A stretch of DNA of 64,000 nucleotides from Tenacibaculum larymnensis (GCF_028829235.1 NZ_JAIWJY010000010.1:87455-151454); one strand, 5' to 3'. Shown: positions 43,416 through 52,416, counted from the first letter of the stretch. Numbers and translations: made by a program. The notes: generated by a model from the letters alone, not told the origin.

Positions 43416-44635
43416 AGTTTAACAGTGTTAGGTAGTTCTATTGTAAAAATAGTTCCGTTTAGTTCTGTACTATCAAAGTAAATTTTACCATTTAAATTTT
43501 CCATATGGTTTTTAACAATATTTAGCCCAATACCAGTTCCTTGAGTTAGTAGAGCATTTTCAGCTCTGAAATAACGGTTAAATATGTTTTTTTGATCTTT
43601 AGCAGGAATACCTATGCCGTTATCTTTTACTTTGAATGTGGTTTTGGTATTATCTTGAGTGATACTAATATCTATTTGAGTATTTTCGGAAGAATATTTT
43701 ATAGCATTATGTACTAAATTAGATAAAGCCAATTCTACAATTTTTTCATCTTGATATAAAGAGAAAGAATCAATGTTTTCTGGGTAATTTATTTTTTGTC
43801 CTTCTTTTAAGATCATATTAGCATTGTAAACCACTTCATTTACTATTTTACTTAATTTAAAAGTGCTTGGAGAGTATCTAATTTTACCTTTTTCTAGTTT
43901 GTCGATTGTTAAGAAATCATTTAAAATGTTATTGAGGTAGTGTACTTTGTCAGATATAATTTTAATATGTTTATCGCGTTTATCTTGCTGTTCTGTTAAT
44001 TTGTACTTACTTAATAATATAGCAGATGTTAAAATACCGCTTAATGGAGTTTTGAATTCATGGGAAACTAGTGATAAAAAGCCTGTTTTTAATTCGTTAA
44101 GTTCTTTTTCTTTTTTTAGAGCTAACTTAGTTTTCGCTTCAGCTTTAATACGTTTTTTATTTTCTGCTTCTAAAGCAAGAACCATGTTTTTTAATTCATG
44201 AGTTCTTTTTGAAACTTTTTCTTCTAAATTTTCATTTAATGATCTAATTTTTTGTTCTTGTTCTTTACGAGTTGAAATATCTATCACCAATGCCATGACA
44301 TATTTCTCTTCATAAACAGAAAAAGGATTAAGTCCTGCTTCAACAGGAAACACACTACCATTTTTACGAACAGCAAAAATATCCCTGCCCTGACCCATTT
44401 GTCTTGATTCTTGTTGCTTCATAAAGTTTTTAACATGGTTCTGGTGCTCTTTATGGTAGTTTTTGGGAATTAAAATGTTAAGAGGTTGTCTTATGAGTTC
44501 TTCTTTGTCATAGCCAAACATTTTTTTAGTAGCATCATTTACTTCAACAATGTTTTGATGGCTATCAACTACTATAACACCTTCAGAAATTGAACCCAGA
44601 AGAACTTCAAAAATATCTTTACCTTGTTGGAACAT
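43412..44635 (-). CDS. PAS-domain sensor histidine kinase, FixL-like
   Basis: This 407-residue protein lacks membrane segments. A PAS domain (about residues 8-125) is followed by a coiled coil (130-180), a HisKA domain with the phosphoacceptor in LVSHEFKTPLSG (His192) and a HATPase domain with the N box LVHNAIKYS (Asn310). In the PAS, His64 (NYHKEH) and Arg84 (GQGRD) stand 20 residues apart, as do the heme-ligand His200 and oxygen-sensing Arg220 of FixL. Heme binding and oxygen sensing are therefore likely but unproven. It is the partner of the adjacent response regulator. Confidence 0.9.
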   Translation of the reverse strand: MFQQGKDIFEVLLGSISEGVIVVDSHQNIVEVNDATKKMFGYDKEELIRQPLNILIPKNYHKEHQNHVKNFMKQQESRQMGQGRDIFAVRKNGSVFPVEAGLNPFSVYEEKYVMALVIDISTRKEQEQKIRSLNENLEEKVSKRTHELKNMVLALEAENKKRIKAEAKTKLALKKEKELNELKTGFLSLVSHEFKTPLSGILTSAILLSKYKLTEQQDKRDKHIKIISDKVHYLNNILNDFLTIDKLEKGKIRYSPSTFKLSKIVNEVVYNANMILKEGQKINYPENIDSFSLYQDEKIVELALSNLVHNAIKYSSENTQIDISITQDNTKTTFKVKDNGIGIPAKDQKNIFNRYFRAENALLTQGTGIGLNIVKNHMENLNGKIYFDSTELNGTIFTIELPNTVKL

Positions 44636-44860
44636 TGTAAGTTAAGTTAGCTTTTAAAGGTATTAAATAACTTAAAATTAAAGTAAAAGTCAAGATTCTT
44701 TCGAGGTAAGAGTTAGGTGGTTTTGTTTAATATGTAGATTTTTATTTGGCTTGTAAGTTTACTAATGCGGATTAACTGTGAAAACAAAGCGATATAAAAG
44801 CAAAAGCTAAACTTTAATAGAAAATAGATATCTCTTTCTAAAAGATTATTTTTTTTGAAA

Positions 44861-45625
44861 TTAACTTAAGTATCTGCTGAAAAAACTTTTGCGTAATTTA
44901 CTCCTAGTGTCTTCTATTAATTTACTAATTTTTTCTTTAGTAATTCCCTTAATTGTAGATATTTCGTCTAGGTTAAACTTGTATTCAGAAGAAAGTTCAA
45001 AGACTGACTGCATGTTTGTTGGTAATTTATGCAGAATCATCTGTATATGTCTTTGGGTTGTAGTTTCATCCAATTCTTTATCAAGCTTATCAATATAGTT
45101 TTGTTCTTCATCTTTAACAAAAACATGATTTAATGTATAATTATTTTTATGGTAAGAACTGTCATCAAGTTCATCCATCATTAATAAATCACCTTCAGCG
45201 TCAGCACTAAACTTTTCTTCCATCTCATTCCATTCAGGTTTAGAGAAATCGTCAATGTTCTTAAAAAAAAGTTCATCAAATTCTTCTTCTTCAATGGTGT
45301 TTTCAAGTAATTGGTCTGCTTTTTTAAATAGCCATAAATAAAAATTATCTGCTTTTTTTACTTCATTAATGTTTTCATAGACTTCTACAAATAACTGGTC
45401 GATAAAATCATTAGCATTGTATTTGTTTTTAGGAAAGTGTCCCTTGCTAATCGCAGCAACTAGTCTTTGATTAACATACTTTTTAATACTTGGTAAAATT
45501 TTTAGTATTAATGTGTTGAAAGTTTCTTTATCTCCTTCTTCTTTTGACTTAATAAGGAGAGGAAATGCTTGTGCTACAAAGATGTGAAACTCTCGTTGCT
45601 GATAATTTATTTTAGTATTTTTCAT
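44861..45625 (-). CDS. RNA polymerase sigma factor-like protein
   Basis: This 254-residue protein has a helix-turn-helix at the C-terminus (LDEISTIKGITKEKISKLIEDTRSKLRKS) typical of sigma-70 region 4. The N-terminal part is helical with a region 2-like segment NDFIDQLFVEVYENI and an unusual acidic insert (residues 115-175) between the two. The ATG at 45625 is chosen over a TTG at 45637. It closes the operon that begins with the Met-rich lipoprotein. It may direct stress genes; its target promoters are unknown. Confidence 0.72.
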   Translation of the reverse strand: MKNTKINYQQREFHIFVAQAFPLLIKSKEEGDKETFNTLILKILPSIKKYVNQRLVAAISKGHFPKNKYNANDFIDQLFVEVYENINEVKKADNFYLWLFKKADQLLENTIEEEEFDELFFKNIDDFSKPEWNEMEEKFSADAEGDLLMMDELDDSSYHKNNYTLNHVFVKDEEQNYIDKLDKELDETTTQRHIQMILHKLPTNMQSVFELSSEYKFNLDEISTIKGITKEKISKLIEDTRSKLRKSFFSRYLS

Positions 45626-45653
45626 CTGCTTTGTCAATTAGTTTAATTTTACT

Positions 45654-45863
45654 TTATTGGTCAGACCCTAATATTCTCTTATATTCTTCGTAGGCTTCTT
45701 TTGATATTTCACCTTTTGCAAAACGCTTTTTTAAAATATTTAACGGATTATCTTTTTTTGTTTTCTGAGTGCTATATGATACTATGAAAAGTCCTATAAT
45801 GAAAATAATCCATATGAACCACCATATAACATGTATGTCAAAGGTGTATTTATAATGAAGCAT
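45654..45863 (-). CDS. Small SHOCT-domain membrane protein
   Basis: This 69-residue protein has one membrane segment (residues 12-30) and a C-terminal SHOCT motif, LKKRFAKGEISKEAYEEYKRIL. It lies between the Met-rich lipoprotein gene and the sigma-like gene, with short gaps. SHOCT domains have no known enzymatic role and may oligomerise proteins. Confidence 0.85.
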   Translation of the reverse strand: MLHYKYTFDIHVIWWFIWIIFIIGLFIVSYSTQKTKKDNPLNILKKRFAKGEISKEAYEEYKRILGSDQ

Positions 45864-45890
45864 GATTGTTATTTTAAAGTTTACTATTTT

Positions 45891-46271
45891 TTATTCATCC
45901 ATAACCTCTTTGGAGTTCATCTTTTTCATGCAAGATTGTATACATTCATAATTAATCATTCCCCTTTGATGCATCATTTGTAACATTTTATCTACTTGAG
46001 TGCTATCATTCATTATTTGATGCATCATATTTTTATTTCCGTGCATATTATTCATCATCACTCCTTTATTCATCATCATTTGCATAGCGTGCTCATTATT
46101 ATGTGCTGTTTCCATAAACTCAGTCATATAGTCATGATTTTCTGTAATAGCTTTGAATATTTCAGATTTTGTTTCATGCTCTTTAAGTAGCTTTTCTACA
46201 TCAGGTTTAGAGTTACAACTAACTAATATTTGTATTCCTAGAGCGAGTAAAAGAATTATTGATTTTTTCAT
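45891..46271 (-). CDS. Met/His-rich lipoprotein, possible metal binder
   Basis: This 126-residue protein has a lipobox signal (ILVSCNS, Cys19). The centre is very rich in Met and His (EHAMQMMMNKGVMMNNMHG and nearby), with a Cys pair near the end (YECIQSCMKKM). Met-rich clusters bind copper(I) in other proteins, so copper handling in the periplasm or on the surface is plausible. It is the first gene of a three-gene operon under a CRP/FNR-type operator. Confidence 0.78.
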   Translation of the reverse strand: MKKSIILLLALGIQILVSCNSKPDVEKLLKEHETKSEIFKAITENHDYMTEFMETAHNNEHAMQMMMNKGVMMNNMHGNKNMMHQIMNDSTQVDKMLQMMHQRGMINYECIQSCMKKMNSKEVMDE

Positions 46272-46329
46272 GATATTAAAAATTCATTAATAATTATTTT
46301 ATACTGTAAATCAGTAAAAGAAGGATGTT

Positions 46330-46372
46330 GAAAAGTAAAAAGAATTTTAGTTGTTTGAAATGATATATATCA
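46330..46372 (-). promoter_or_regulatory. CRP/FNR-type operator and -7 box for the Met-rich lipoprotein operon
   Basis: TGATATATATCA (46361-46372) is followed on the minus strand after exactly 23 bp by TACTTTTC (46330-46337), which has 5 of the 6 consensus positions. In the plus direction no -7 box is found at the matching distance, so the 46490 gene is not the target. Confidence 0.65.
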
Positions 46373-46489
46373 GACTAATAAAATTGGGAAAAAGGGATTA
46401 AGTTTACTAAAAATAGTGGTTTAATTGATGGTTGTCATTTTTTATATTTTTAAAATTCAATATATTAGTATGTTAAATGTCATATGTAA

Positions 46490-47926
46490 ATGAAGATCCC
46501 AATGGAAAGAAAAAATTTATATGGCTATATCATAAATAGTATTATGGTTATAGCTTTAGGTGTTGTTTATTTAATAAATTTTACTACTGATAATGGTTTT
46601 TGGAATTGGGTTTCATTAGGGTTGATAGTTGTTATTTTGGGAATGTTAACAACAGTTTTTTTTATTTTAAAAGAGCAACTAAAAGCCAAAAAAAAATCGG
46701 AAGAAGAACTTTTAAAAAGTCAAAAACTATTACACTCAATAATTGACAATACAACAAATGCTATATCAGTAAAAAAGATAAATGGCGAGTATATGCTGGT
46801 GAATAAGAAGTATCAGTCAATTTTTGAAGTATATGATAAAGATTTAATAGGAAAAACGGACCACGACATTTTACCAAAAGAATTAGCAGATAGGTATCTT
46901 GACGCTGACCTGGAGGCTTTGAAGCTGGGAAAAGAAATTCAAATGGAGGAGGAGATTGAGCAGTCAGACGGAAAGCATACATATTTATCAGTAAAATTTC
47001 CTTTGTTTGATATTTCTAATAGGGTATATGCTATTGGAAGTATCTCTACAGATATTACAGAAAGAAAGACAATTATGGAATCGCAAAAGGAGGCGGATAC
47101 TTTTTTCAATATTTCTACAGATAGCTTAGTTATAGCATCTAATGAGAAGTTTTTAAAAGTTAATTCTTCTTTAAGTAATCTTTTAGGGTATACAGCTGAA
47201 GAACTTTTGAATACTCCGTTTGCTACCTATATTTTTCCTGAAGATCTTGAAAAGACTGAAAAGGCAATTAAAAAGTTAGAAGAAGGCGCGAACTTAGTAA
47301 GTTTTAATAATAGATGGATTTGCAAGGATAAAAGTATTAAATGGTTGTCTTGGAATGCCACTTCAGATACAAGCACAGGAACCTTGTATGCTGTAGCTAG
47401 AGATATTACTAAAGATTTATTACTTCAAGAAGAGAGTGAAAAAAGAATTAATGAGTTGTATGAGAATCAGCAAAAGTTGAATATGATTATAGAAAACATT
47501 AGTGATGGTGTGTTAGTTGCCAATACTGATAAGCAGGTTATATTGGCTAACGAGGTTGCTAATGAGCTTTTTGGTATAGAAGATGATTCAAAAATATCTG
47601 TTGACTTTTCGGATCATTTTAAAGTGCTAAACTCATATGATGGAAAGGTTTTTCCTGTTCAAAGCCTACCAGCTGAACTAGCCTTAGAAGGTAAAATAAC
47701 TAACGATATTGATGTGTTATTAATGAACAAAGAAACGAATGAAGTTAGAAGGGTTTTGTTGAGTGGAAGACCTATAATTGATAATGAAAATTATATTGCC
47801 GCTGTGGTTGTAACGATTAAAGATATAAGTAGGTATAAAAGGTTAGAAGCGGAGTTAAAAAGAAAAGACCAAGAATCAAGAAGGAAAATTGGTTTTAAAA
47901 AAGATGATTCAAAAAAGAAAGAATAA
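46490..47926 (+). CDS. Membrane-anchored multi-PAS protein without output domain
   Basis: This 478-residue protein has two N-terminal membrane segments (about 13-33 and 41-61), then three PAS domains (about 70-190, 195-310 and 325-445), ending in a basic tail. There is no HisKA, HATPase, GGDEF or methyl-accepting segment. It may pass signals by contact with a separate kinase such as the one at 43412, or be the remnant of one. It has no CRP/FNR-type operator of the right spacing. Confidence 0.82.
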   Translation: MKIPMERKNLYGYIINSIMVIALGVVYLINFTTDNGFWNWVSLGLIVVILGMLTTVFFILKEQLKAKKKSEEELLKSQKLLHSIIDNTTNAISVKKINGEYMLVNKKYQSIFEVYDKDLIGKTDHDILPKELADRYLDADLEALKLGKEIQMEEEIEQSDGKHTYLSVKFPLFDISNRVYAIGSISTDITERKTIMESQKEADTFFNISTDSLVIASNEKFLKVNSSLSNLLGYTAEELLNTPFATYIFPEDLEKTEKAIKKLEEGANLVSFNNRWICKDKSIKWLSWNATSDTSTGTLYAVARDITKDLLLQEESEKRINELYENQQKLNMIIENISDGVLVANTDKQVILANEVANELFGIEDDSKISVDFSDHFKVLNSYDGKVFPVQSLPAELALEGKITNDIDVLLMNKETNEVRRVLLSGRPIIDNENYIAAVVVTIKDISRYKRLEAELKRKDQESRRKIGFKKDDSKKKE

Positions 47927-47951
47927 TATTGCTTGAAGGGGGCAGAACAAG

Positions 47952-48938
47952 TTATTTATTCTTTTCGGCTTTTTTCTTTTGTCTTTCTAATTTTCTAAAA
48001 TATCCTCTTGTTAAAAAGTTGTGCTTAAAAGCTTCCATATTTTCATTAAATTTTTCTGTTCCTTCGTTTATATTTTGAAGTGTGGATTTTAAACTGTTAA
48101 CCAAAGAGGTGTCTTTAGTGATGTAGTTAAAAGCTCCTTTACTTGAGTTAAAATCATCAACCAAAACATTAATATTTTCTACAAGGCTATCAATTTTTAC
48201 ACTTGATGCATCAATGTTATTTAAGATAGATTTTAATTTTTTACCTGAAATAGAATCATTAATTAACACCCCTAAAACGGTGTCGTCGTCTGTTTTTAAC
48301 GAAGTTATAACTTGGTTTAATTCATTAATTGTACTAGATGCTTGGTAACTTATTTTCTTTAAGTTGCTAACAGACTGTTTCATGTCTTTTGCCATAATGG
48401 TATCGTTCAGTAAAACTCCTAAAGTACCTTTACCTTCTAATAGTTTGTCGGTTATTTTTAAGAGATCGGCAGTAAGTATTGCTGCATTTTTATTGGTAAC
48501 ACTTAAGGTGTTTAAAATATCATCTGTTCCAATTTTGTTATAAGACCTAATGACATCTCCATTTTTAATTAAAGCTTCTGTTTTTTTTCCTGGAACGATA
48601 TTTACAATCATATTCCCAACTAACCCGTCAGAACCTATAGTTGCAACAGCATTTTTCTTTATATGAATGGCTATTTTTTTATCAATTACCATATTTACTT
48701 TTATGGTAGAATCATTAATCATAGTTATGTCTTTTACAGTCCCTATGTTTATTCCTGAGTAACGAACATTATTTCCGTTTTGTAATCCATTAACATTTTG
48801 AAAGTAAGCACTAATAGTAAAGTTTTCTTGAAACATACTTTGACGTTGCCCGATGAGGTATATAGCAAAAACAAAAAGAATTGTACCTATAGATACAAAT
48901 AATCCTAATCTAAATTTTTGTGAGTTTGTTGTTTTCAT
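47952..48938 (-). CDS. MlaD family MCE-domain lipid transport protein
   Basis: This 328-residue protein has one N-terminal membrane anchor (residues 10-30), an MCE domain (about 35-120: YFQNVNGLQNGNNVRYSGI) and a long helical coiled coil. It would bind phospholipid in the periplasm between the two membranes. It ends the three-gene Mla operon, 5 bp after the ATPase gene. Outer-membrane lipid asymmetry is the known role in Gram-negative bacteria. Confidence 0.93.
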   Translation of the reverse strand: MKTTNSQKFRLGLFVSIGTILFVFAIYLIGQRQSMFQENFTISAYFQNVNGLQNGNNVRYSGINIGTVKDITMINDSTIKVNMVIDKKIAIHIKKNAVATIGSDGLVGNMIVNIVPGKKTEALIKNGDVIRSYNKIGTDDILNTLSVTNKNAAILTADLLKITDKLLEGKGTLGVLLNDTIMAKDMKQSVSNLKKISYQASSTINELNQVITSLKTDDDTVLGVLINDSISGKKLKSILNNIDASSVKIDSLVENINVLVDDFNSSKGAFNYITKDTSLVNSLKSTLQNINEGTEKFNENMEAFKHNFLTRGYFRKLERQKKKAEKNK

Positions 48939-48943
48939 AATTT

Positions 48944-49693
48944 TTATTTAAAAAAAGCTTTAATCTTAGGATCTTCAGAGTTAGATAATTCTTTAAATGT
49001 TCCTGTAGCATAATCAATACCGTCAATAAGTAAGATCATTCTATCTGAAATAACACGTGCACAATCTACATCGTGGGTAATAATTAGCGATGATGTGTTG
49101 TATTTCTTTTGAATATCTTGCATTAAGATAATAATTTCTTTCGCAGTAATAGGGTCCAGTCCACTTGTAGGTTCGTCATATAAAATAATTTTTGGCTGTA
49201 GAATAAGGGTTCGTGCTAAAGCAATTCGTCGTTTCATACCTCCAGACAATTCAGAAGGCATCATGTCTATTGTGTGGACTAATCCAACATTTTTTAAAGC
49301 TTCAACAACCAGTTTTTCTGTGTTAATTAATTTTTTATTCTTTCTTGTACGACCTCGCAATGGAAATTCTAAATTTTCACGGACAGTCATAGAGTCATAT
49401 AGTGCGCTACCTTGAAATAGAAAACCTATGTCGGTTCGTAAAATATCTAAAGCCTCTTGGTCTAGTTTGGTTATATCGTGATGCATCACTGAAATAATCC
49501 CTTCATCAGCTTCCATTAAACCTACTAAACATTTAATCATAACCGATTTTCCAGACCCTGATTTTCCCATGACTACTAAATTTTCACCTTCATAAAGGCT
49601 CATGTTAAATCCATTAAGCACATGGTTGTCTCCAAAAGCTTTGTATAAGTCTTTAATTTCTAGAACTACTTTTTTGTTAAGGGTATTTGTCAT
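48944..49693 (-). CDS. ABC transporter ATPase, MlaF-type
   Basis: This 249-residue protein has the Walker A GKSGSGKS, signature LSGGMKRR and Walker B LILQPKIILYDEPTSG. It powers lipid movement with the permease and MCE protein. Its ATG overlaps the stop of the permease gene by 4 bp. Homologous MlaF proteins in E. coli move phospholipid between membranes; the direction here is not known. Confidence 0.94.
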   Translation of the reverse strand: MTNTLNKKVVLEIKDLYKAFGDNHVLNGFNMSLYEGENLVVMGKSGSGKSVMIKCLVGLMEADEGIISVMHHDITKLDQEALDILRTDIGFLFQGSALYDSMTVRENLEFPLRGRTRKNKKLINTEKLVVEALKNVGLVHTIDMMPSELSGGMKRRIALARTLILQPKIILYDEPTSGLDPITAKEIIILMQDIQKKYNTSSLIITHDVDCARVISDRMILLIDGIDYATGTFKELSNSEDPKIKAFFK

Positions 49694-50472
49694 AATTCAA
49701 AAAAGATATCAGTTACAAAAACGGCTATAAAATCAATAATAAAAAGTAATAAAGAAGCAGTTACAACAGCTGTGTTTGTAGCTTTACCAACACCAGCAGT
49801 TCCTTTTTTACAGTTATACCCCTTAAAGCAACCAATAATTCCTATTGCAGCTCCAAAGAAAAAGGACTTTATTGTAGCTGGAACTACGTCTCCAAACTTT
49901 ATAGCATCAAATACTTGATTAAAATACAAAATAAAAGAGACATCTCCTTTTGTGCTTTCAACTAAAAAAGACCCAAGCAAAGCAACAGTATCAGCTATAA
50001 TTACTAGTAAAGGGAGCATGAGAGTAACGGCTAAAACTCGGGTAACTACTAGATATTTAAAAGGATTTATGCCAGAAACTTCCATAGCATCTATTTGTTC
50101 GGTAACACGCATAGAACCTAATTCGGCGCTAATACCAGAACCTATTTTACCTGCACATACTAAAGCAGTGATTATAGGGCCTATTTCTCTTATAATTGAA
50201 ATACCAACCATAGAAGGCATCCAAGATACAGCACCAAACTCCATTAAAGTTGGGCGAGTTTGCAAAGTAAGAACTAAACCTATTATAAAACCAGTAATAC
50301 TAACTAATAGTAACGAACGATAACCTATTTGATAACATTGCAGCATTAGCTCCTTTAACTCAAAAGGTCGTTTAAAAGCTTCTTTAAAGAAACGAGCTGT
50401 AAAAAAAACTAATTCCCCAATTTCTATAAAAAATGACTTTAGCTGCTTAGTTAAGATATCAAAGCGTAGCAT
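49690..50472 (-). CDS. ABC transporter permease, MlaE-type
   Basis: This 260-residue protein has about five membrane segments and the MlaE pattern, including ITGFIIGLVLTLQTRPTL and the elbow helix near the C-terminus. It is the first gene of the mlaE-mlaF-mlaD operon. Its promoter carries a CRP/FNR-type operator. A divergent patatin gene begins 144 bp away. Confidence 0.93.
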   Translation of the reverse strand: MLRFDILTKQLKSFFIEIGELVFFTARFFKEAFKRPFELKELMLQCYQIGYRSLLLVSITGFIIGLVLTLQTRPTLMEFGAVSWMPSMVGISIIREIGPIITALVCAGKIGSGISAELGSMRVTEQIDAMEVSGINPFKYLVVTRVLAVTLMLPLLVIIADTVALLGSFLVESTKGDVSFILYFNQVFDAIKFGDVVPATIKSFFFGAAIGIIGCFKGYNCKKGTAGVGKATNTAVVTASLLLFIIDFIAVFVTDIFFEL

Positions 50473-50494
50473 AAGTTAAGTTTAATGTTATTAT

Positions 50495-50537
50495 TAAATA
50501 TATATTGATCAAAAGGTGTTTAAAATGATAAAAATCA
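50495..50537 (-). promoter_or_regulatory. CRP/FNR-type operator and -7 box for the mla operon
   Basis: TGATAAAAATCA (50526-50537), extended ATGA/TCAT, is followed on the minus strand after exactly 23 bp by TATATTTA (50495-50502). Confidence 0.7.
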
Positions 50538-50548
50538 TATTAAGAAAC

Positions 50549-50591
50549 TGATAGATATCATTTCAAATAAAATATTTTGATTATAAATTTA
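50549..50591 (+). promoter_or_regulatory. CRP/FNR-type operator and -7 box for the 50617 patatin gene
   Basis: TGATAGATATCA (50549-50560) is followed after exactly 23 bp by TAAATTTA (50584-50591), then 25 bp to the ATG at 50617. It is separate from the mla operator by 11 bp, so each divergent gene has its own site. Confidence 0.7.
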
Positions 50592-50616
50592 AGTATAAAT
50601 TTTAAGTAAATGTGTT

Positions 50617-51408
50617 ATGAGTATAGGGTTAGTTCTTTCAGGTGGAGGTAGTAGAGGTATTGCTCATGTTGGAGCGATAAAAGCTTTAGAAGAGTTTGGG
50701 CTTTTTCCAACACATATTTCAGGGTCTAGTGTAGGAGCTGTAGTCGGCTCATTATATGCTTATGGTTATGACTGGAAAGATATGTTAGAGTTTTTTAAAA
50801 GTGTTCAAATATTAGATATTAAAAAATATGCATATAGAAAGCCTGGGCTTATTGATACTGAAAAGTTTTATAAACAGTTTAATGCTTATTTAAAGGAAGA
50901 TAATTTTAACCATCTTGAAAAATCATTAGTAATTACAGCAACAGATATTTTAAAAGGAATTCTAAAAACATTTAACGCAGGAGAGCTTATAAGACCTGTA
51001 TTGGCATCTGCAGCTTTTCCTGGTGTTTTTGCTCCCGTAAAAATTAACAATTCTTATTATATAGATGGAGGAACACTTAATAATTTTCCAGTAGGGTTAT
51101 TAAAACCGCAATGCGATATAATAATAGGGAGTTATGTAAATGGTTTCAGTCCTGTAACCATTAAAGAATTAAAATATTCTCATAACGTTATGAAGCGTGC
51201 TTTTAGACTTAAATATTTTAAGGATGATTATGCAAAATTTAATGATTGTACTCTGGTAATTTCATCAAAAAAAATAAGTAAGTATGGTATTTTTGATAAA
51301 AAACATCTTGATGAAATTTTCACTATTGGTTATGATAAAGCGAGAGAGGTGCTTACCAATCAATTTATACTTAAACAAGCGGCAAGTTTAAAGAAAGCTA
51401 TAAATTGA
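50617..51408 (+). CDS. Patatin-like phospholipase, RssA-like
   Basis: This 263-residue protein is a compact patatin: SGGGSRGIAHVGAIKAL (oxyanion loop), SGSSVGAVVGSLYA (GxSxG nucleophile) and YIDGGTLNNFPV (catalytic Asp). It hydrolyses lipid acyl chains in the cytoplasm or at the membrane. It is divergent from the mla operon. Its TGA stop codon is also the first triplet of the next operator (51406). Confidence 0.92.
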   Translation: MSIGLVLSGGGSRGIAHVGAIKALEEFGLFPTHISGSSVGAVVGSLYAYGYDWKDMLEFFKSVQILDIKKYAYRKPGLIDTEKFYKQFNAYLKEDNFNHLEKSLVITATDILKGILKTFNAGELIRPVLASAAFPGVFAPVKINNSYYIDGGTLNNFPVGLLKPQCDIIIGSYVNGFSPVTIKELKYSHNVMKRAFRLKYFKDDYAKFNDCTLVISSKKISKYGIFDKKHLDEIFTIGYDKAREVLTNQFILKQAASLKKAIN

Positions 51409-51448
51409 TAATTATCATTTAACAAAGTTACTAGAGAACTTATCTTTA
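51406..51448 (+). promoter_or_regulatory. CRP/FNR-type operator and -7 box for the L,D-transpeptidase gene
   Basis: TGATAATTATCA (51406-51417) begins with the stop codon of the upstream patatin gene. After exactly 23 bp comes TATCTTTA (51441-51448), then 39 bp to the ATG at 51488. Confidence 0.7.
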
Positions 51449-51487
51449 TTAAATAACAACGATAAGTATAAAGGTCAACAACAAAGC

Positions 51488-52411
51488 ATGTCTAAGATAT
51501 TAAAAATTACTTTTACCCTTGCATTCATGATTACCTTAAAGGTTTGTCTTTTAAGAGATGAAAACACTATTTCAAAGGGAAAAGCAATTGATGATAAAGC
51601 TATAGCTCAATCTACATTACCAATTATGGTTAAAGTTTGTAACAACATTATTGTAGAAAATTATTTTGAGTATATAGATTCTATTGTCAAAAAGTATGAT
51701 TCATTAGTTCCTTATACGTTGACAGAGCATCTCTTAGTTAGGTCAAACCCTTGGGTTATAGATACACTTCAAAATACTGATTATTATAGGATGAAAGCTA
51801 TGGATTCTTTTGTTTTTAGTCAGAAAAAAATGATTGTCTTGCCTATGGGATCATTAATAGTAATCCCTGATTCTACGGCAGCAAAAAAGGTGCTTAATTC
51901 TTTTCAAAAGACAAGTATAGATATTAATATTCCTGAATTTAAACTTAGAATATATGAAGATTCTCTAAAGTTATATGACTTTCCTATAAGAGTAGGAAGA
52001 AATGAAAAAAAATACTTAAAAATGTCTGACAGGATAGAGGATTTAAAAACGAAGACAGGTAAAGGTTTTATTGTGAATTATGTTCGAAAACCACGTTATG
52101 TAAATCCAGTTAATAATCATGAGTATTTTACTACTAAAAGAGATGATGATAAAAGAACTGAGCTACCTCAAATTCCTTTTATTGAAACAGAAATAAATGG
52201 TATACGTAATGGGCAAATGATACATCCAACAACAAACCCTATAACTTTAGGAAAAGCGTATTCTCATGGTTGTATTGGAACAAGGGAGGCAGATGCTTGG
52301 GTTATTTATTATTATGCGCCAATTGGTACAAAAATAAAGATAAGATACGATTTGGAAATCTTAGATAAAGACAGGCAAAAAAAATATTTAAATAATATTT
52401 ATAAGAAATAA
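51488..52411 (+). CDS. L,D-transpeptidase (YkuD) family protein
   Basis: This 307-residue protein has a hydrophobic N-terminal signal or anchor (residues 3-22) and a YkuD catalytic domain (about 150-290). The His and Cys motif is MIHPTTNPI then GKAYSHGCIGTREADAW. It forms 3-3 cross-links in peptidoglycan or attaches proteins to it. Cell-wall strengthening of this type often goes with dormancy, which fits the other operator-bearing genes. Confidence 0.92.
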   Translation: MSKILKITFTLAFMITLKVCLLRDENTISKGKAIDDKAIAQSTLPIMVKVCNNIIVENYFEYIDSIVKKYDSLVPYTLTEHLLVRSNPWVIDTLQNTDYYRMKAMDSFVFSQKKMIVLPMGSLIVIPDSTAAKKVLNSFQKTSIDINIPEFKLRIYEDSLKLYDFPIRVGRNEKKYLKMSDRIEDLKTKTGKGFIVNYVRKPRYVNPVNNHEYFTTKRDDDKRTELPQIPFIETEINGIRNGQMIHPTTNPITLGKAYSHGCIGTREADAWVIYYYAPIGTKIKIRYDLEILDKDRQKKYLNNIYKK

Positions 52412-52416
52412 GGTTC

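Noticed and set aside
44636..44860. Autoregulatory CRP/FNR-type operator before the kinase gene
   Set aside because: The 225-bp gap has no TGA-N6-TCA palindrome, and I see nothing else in it that I can name.
46490..47926. A second histidine kinase
   Set aside because: No HisKA or HATPase motif is found after the PAS domains.
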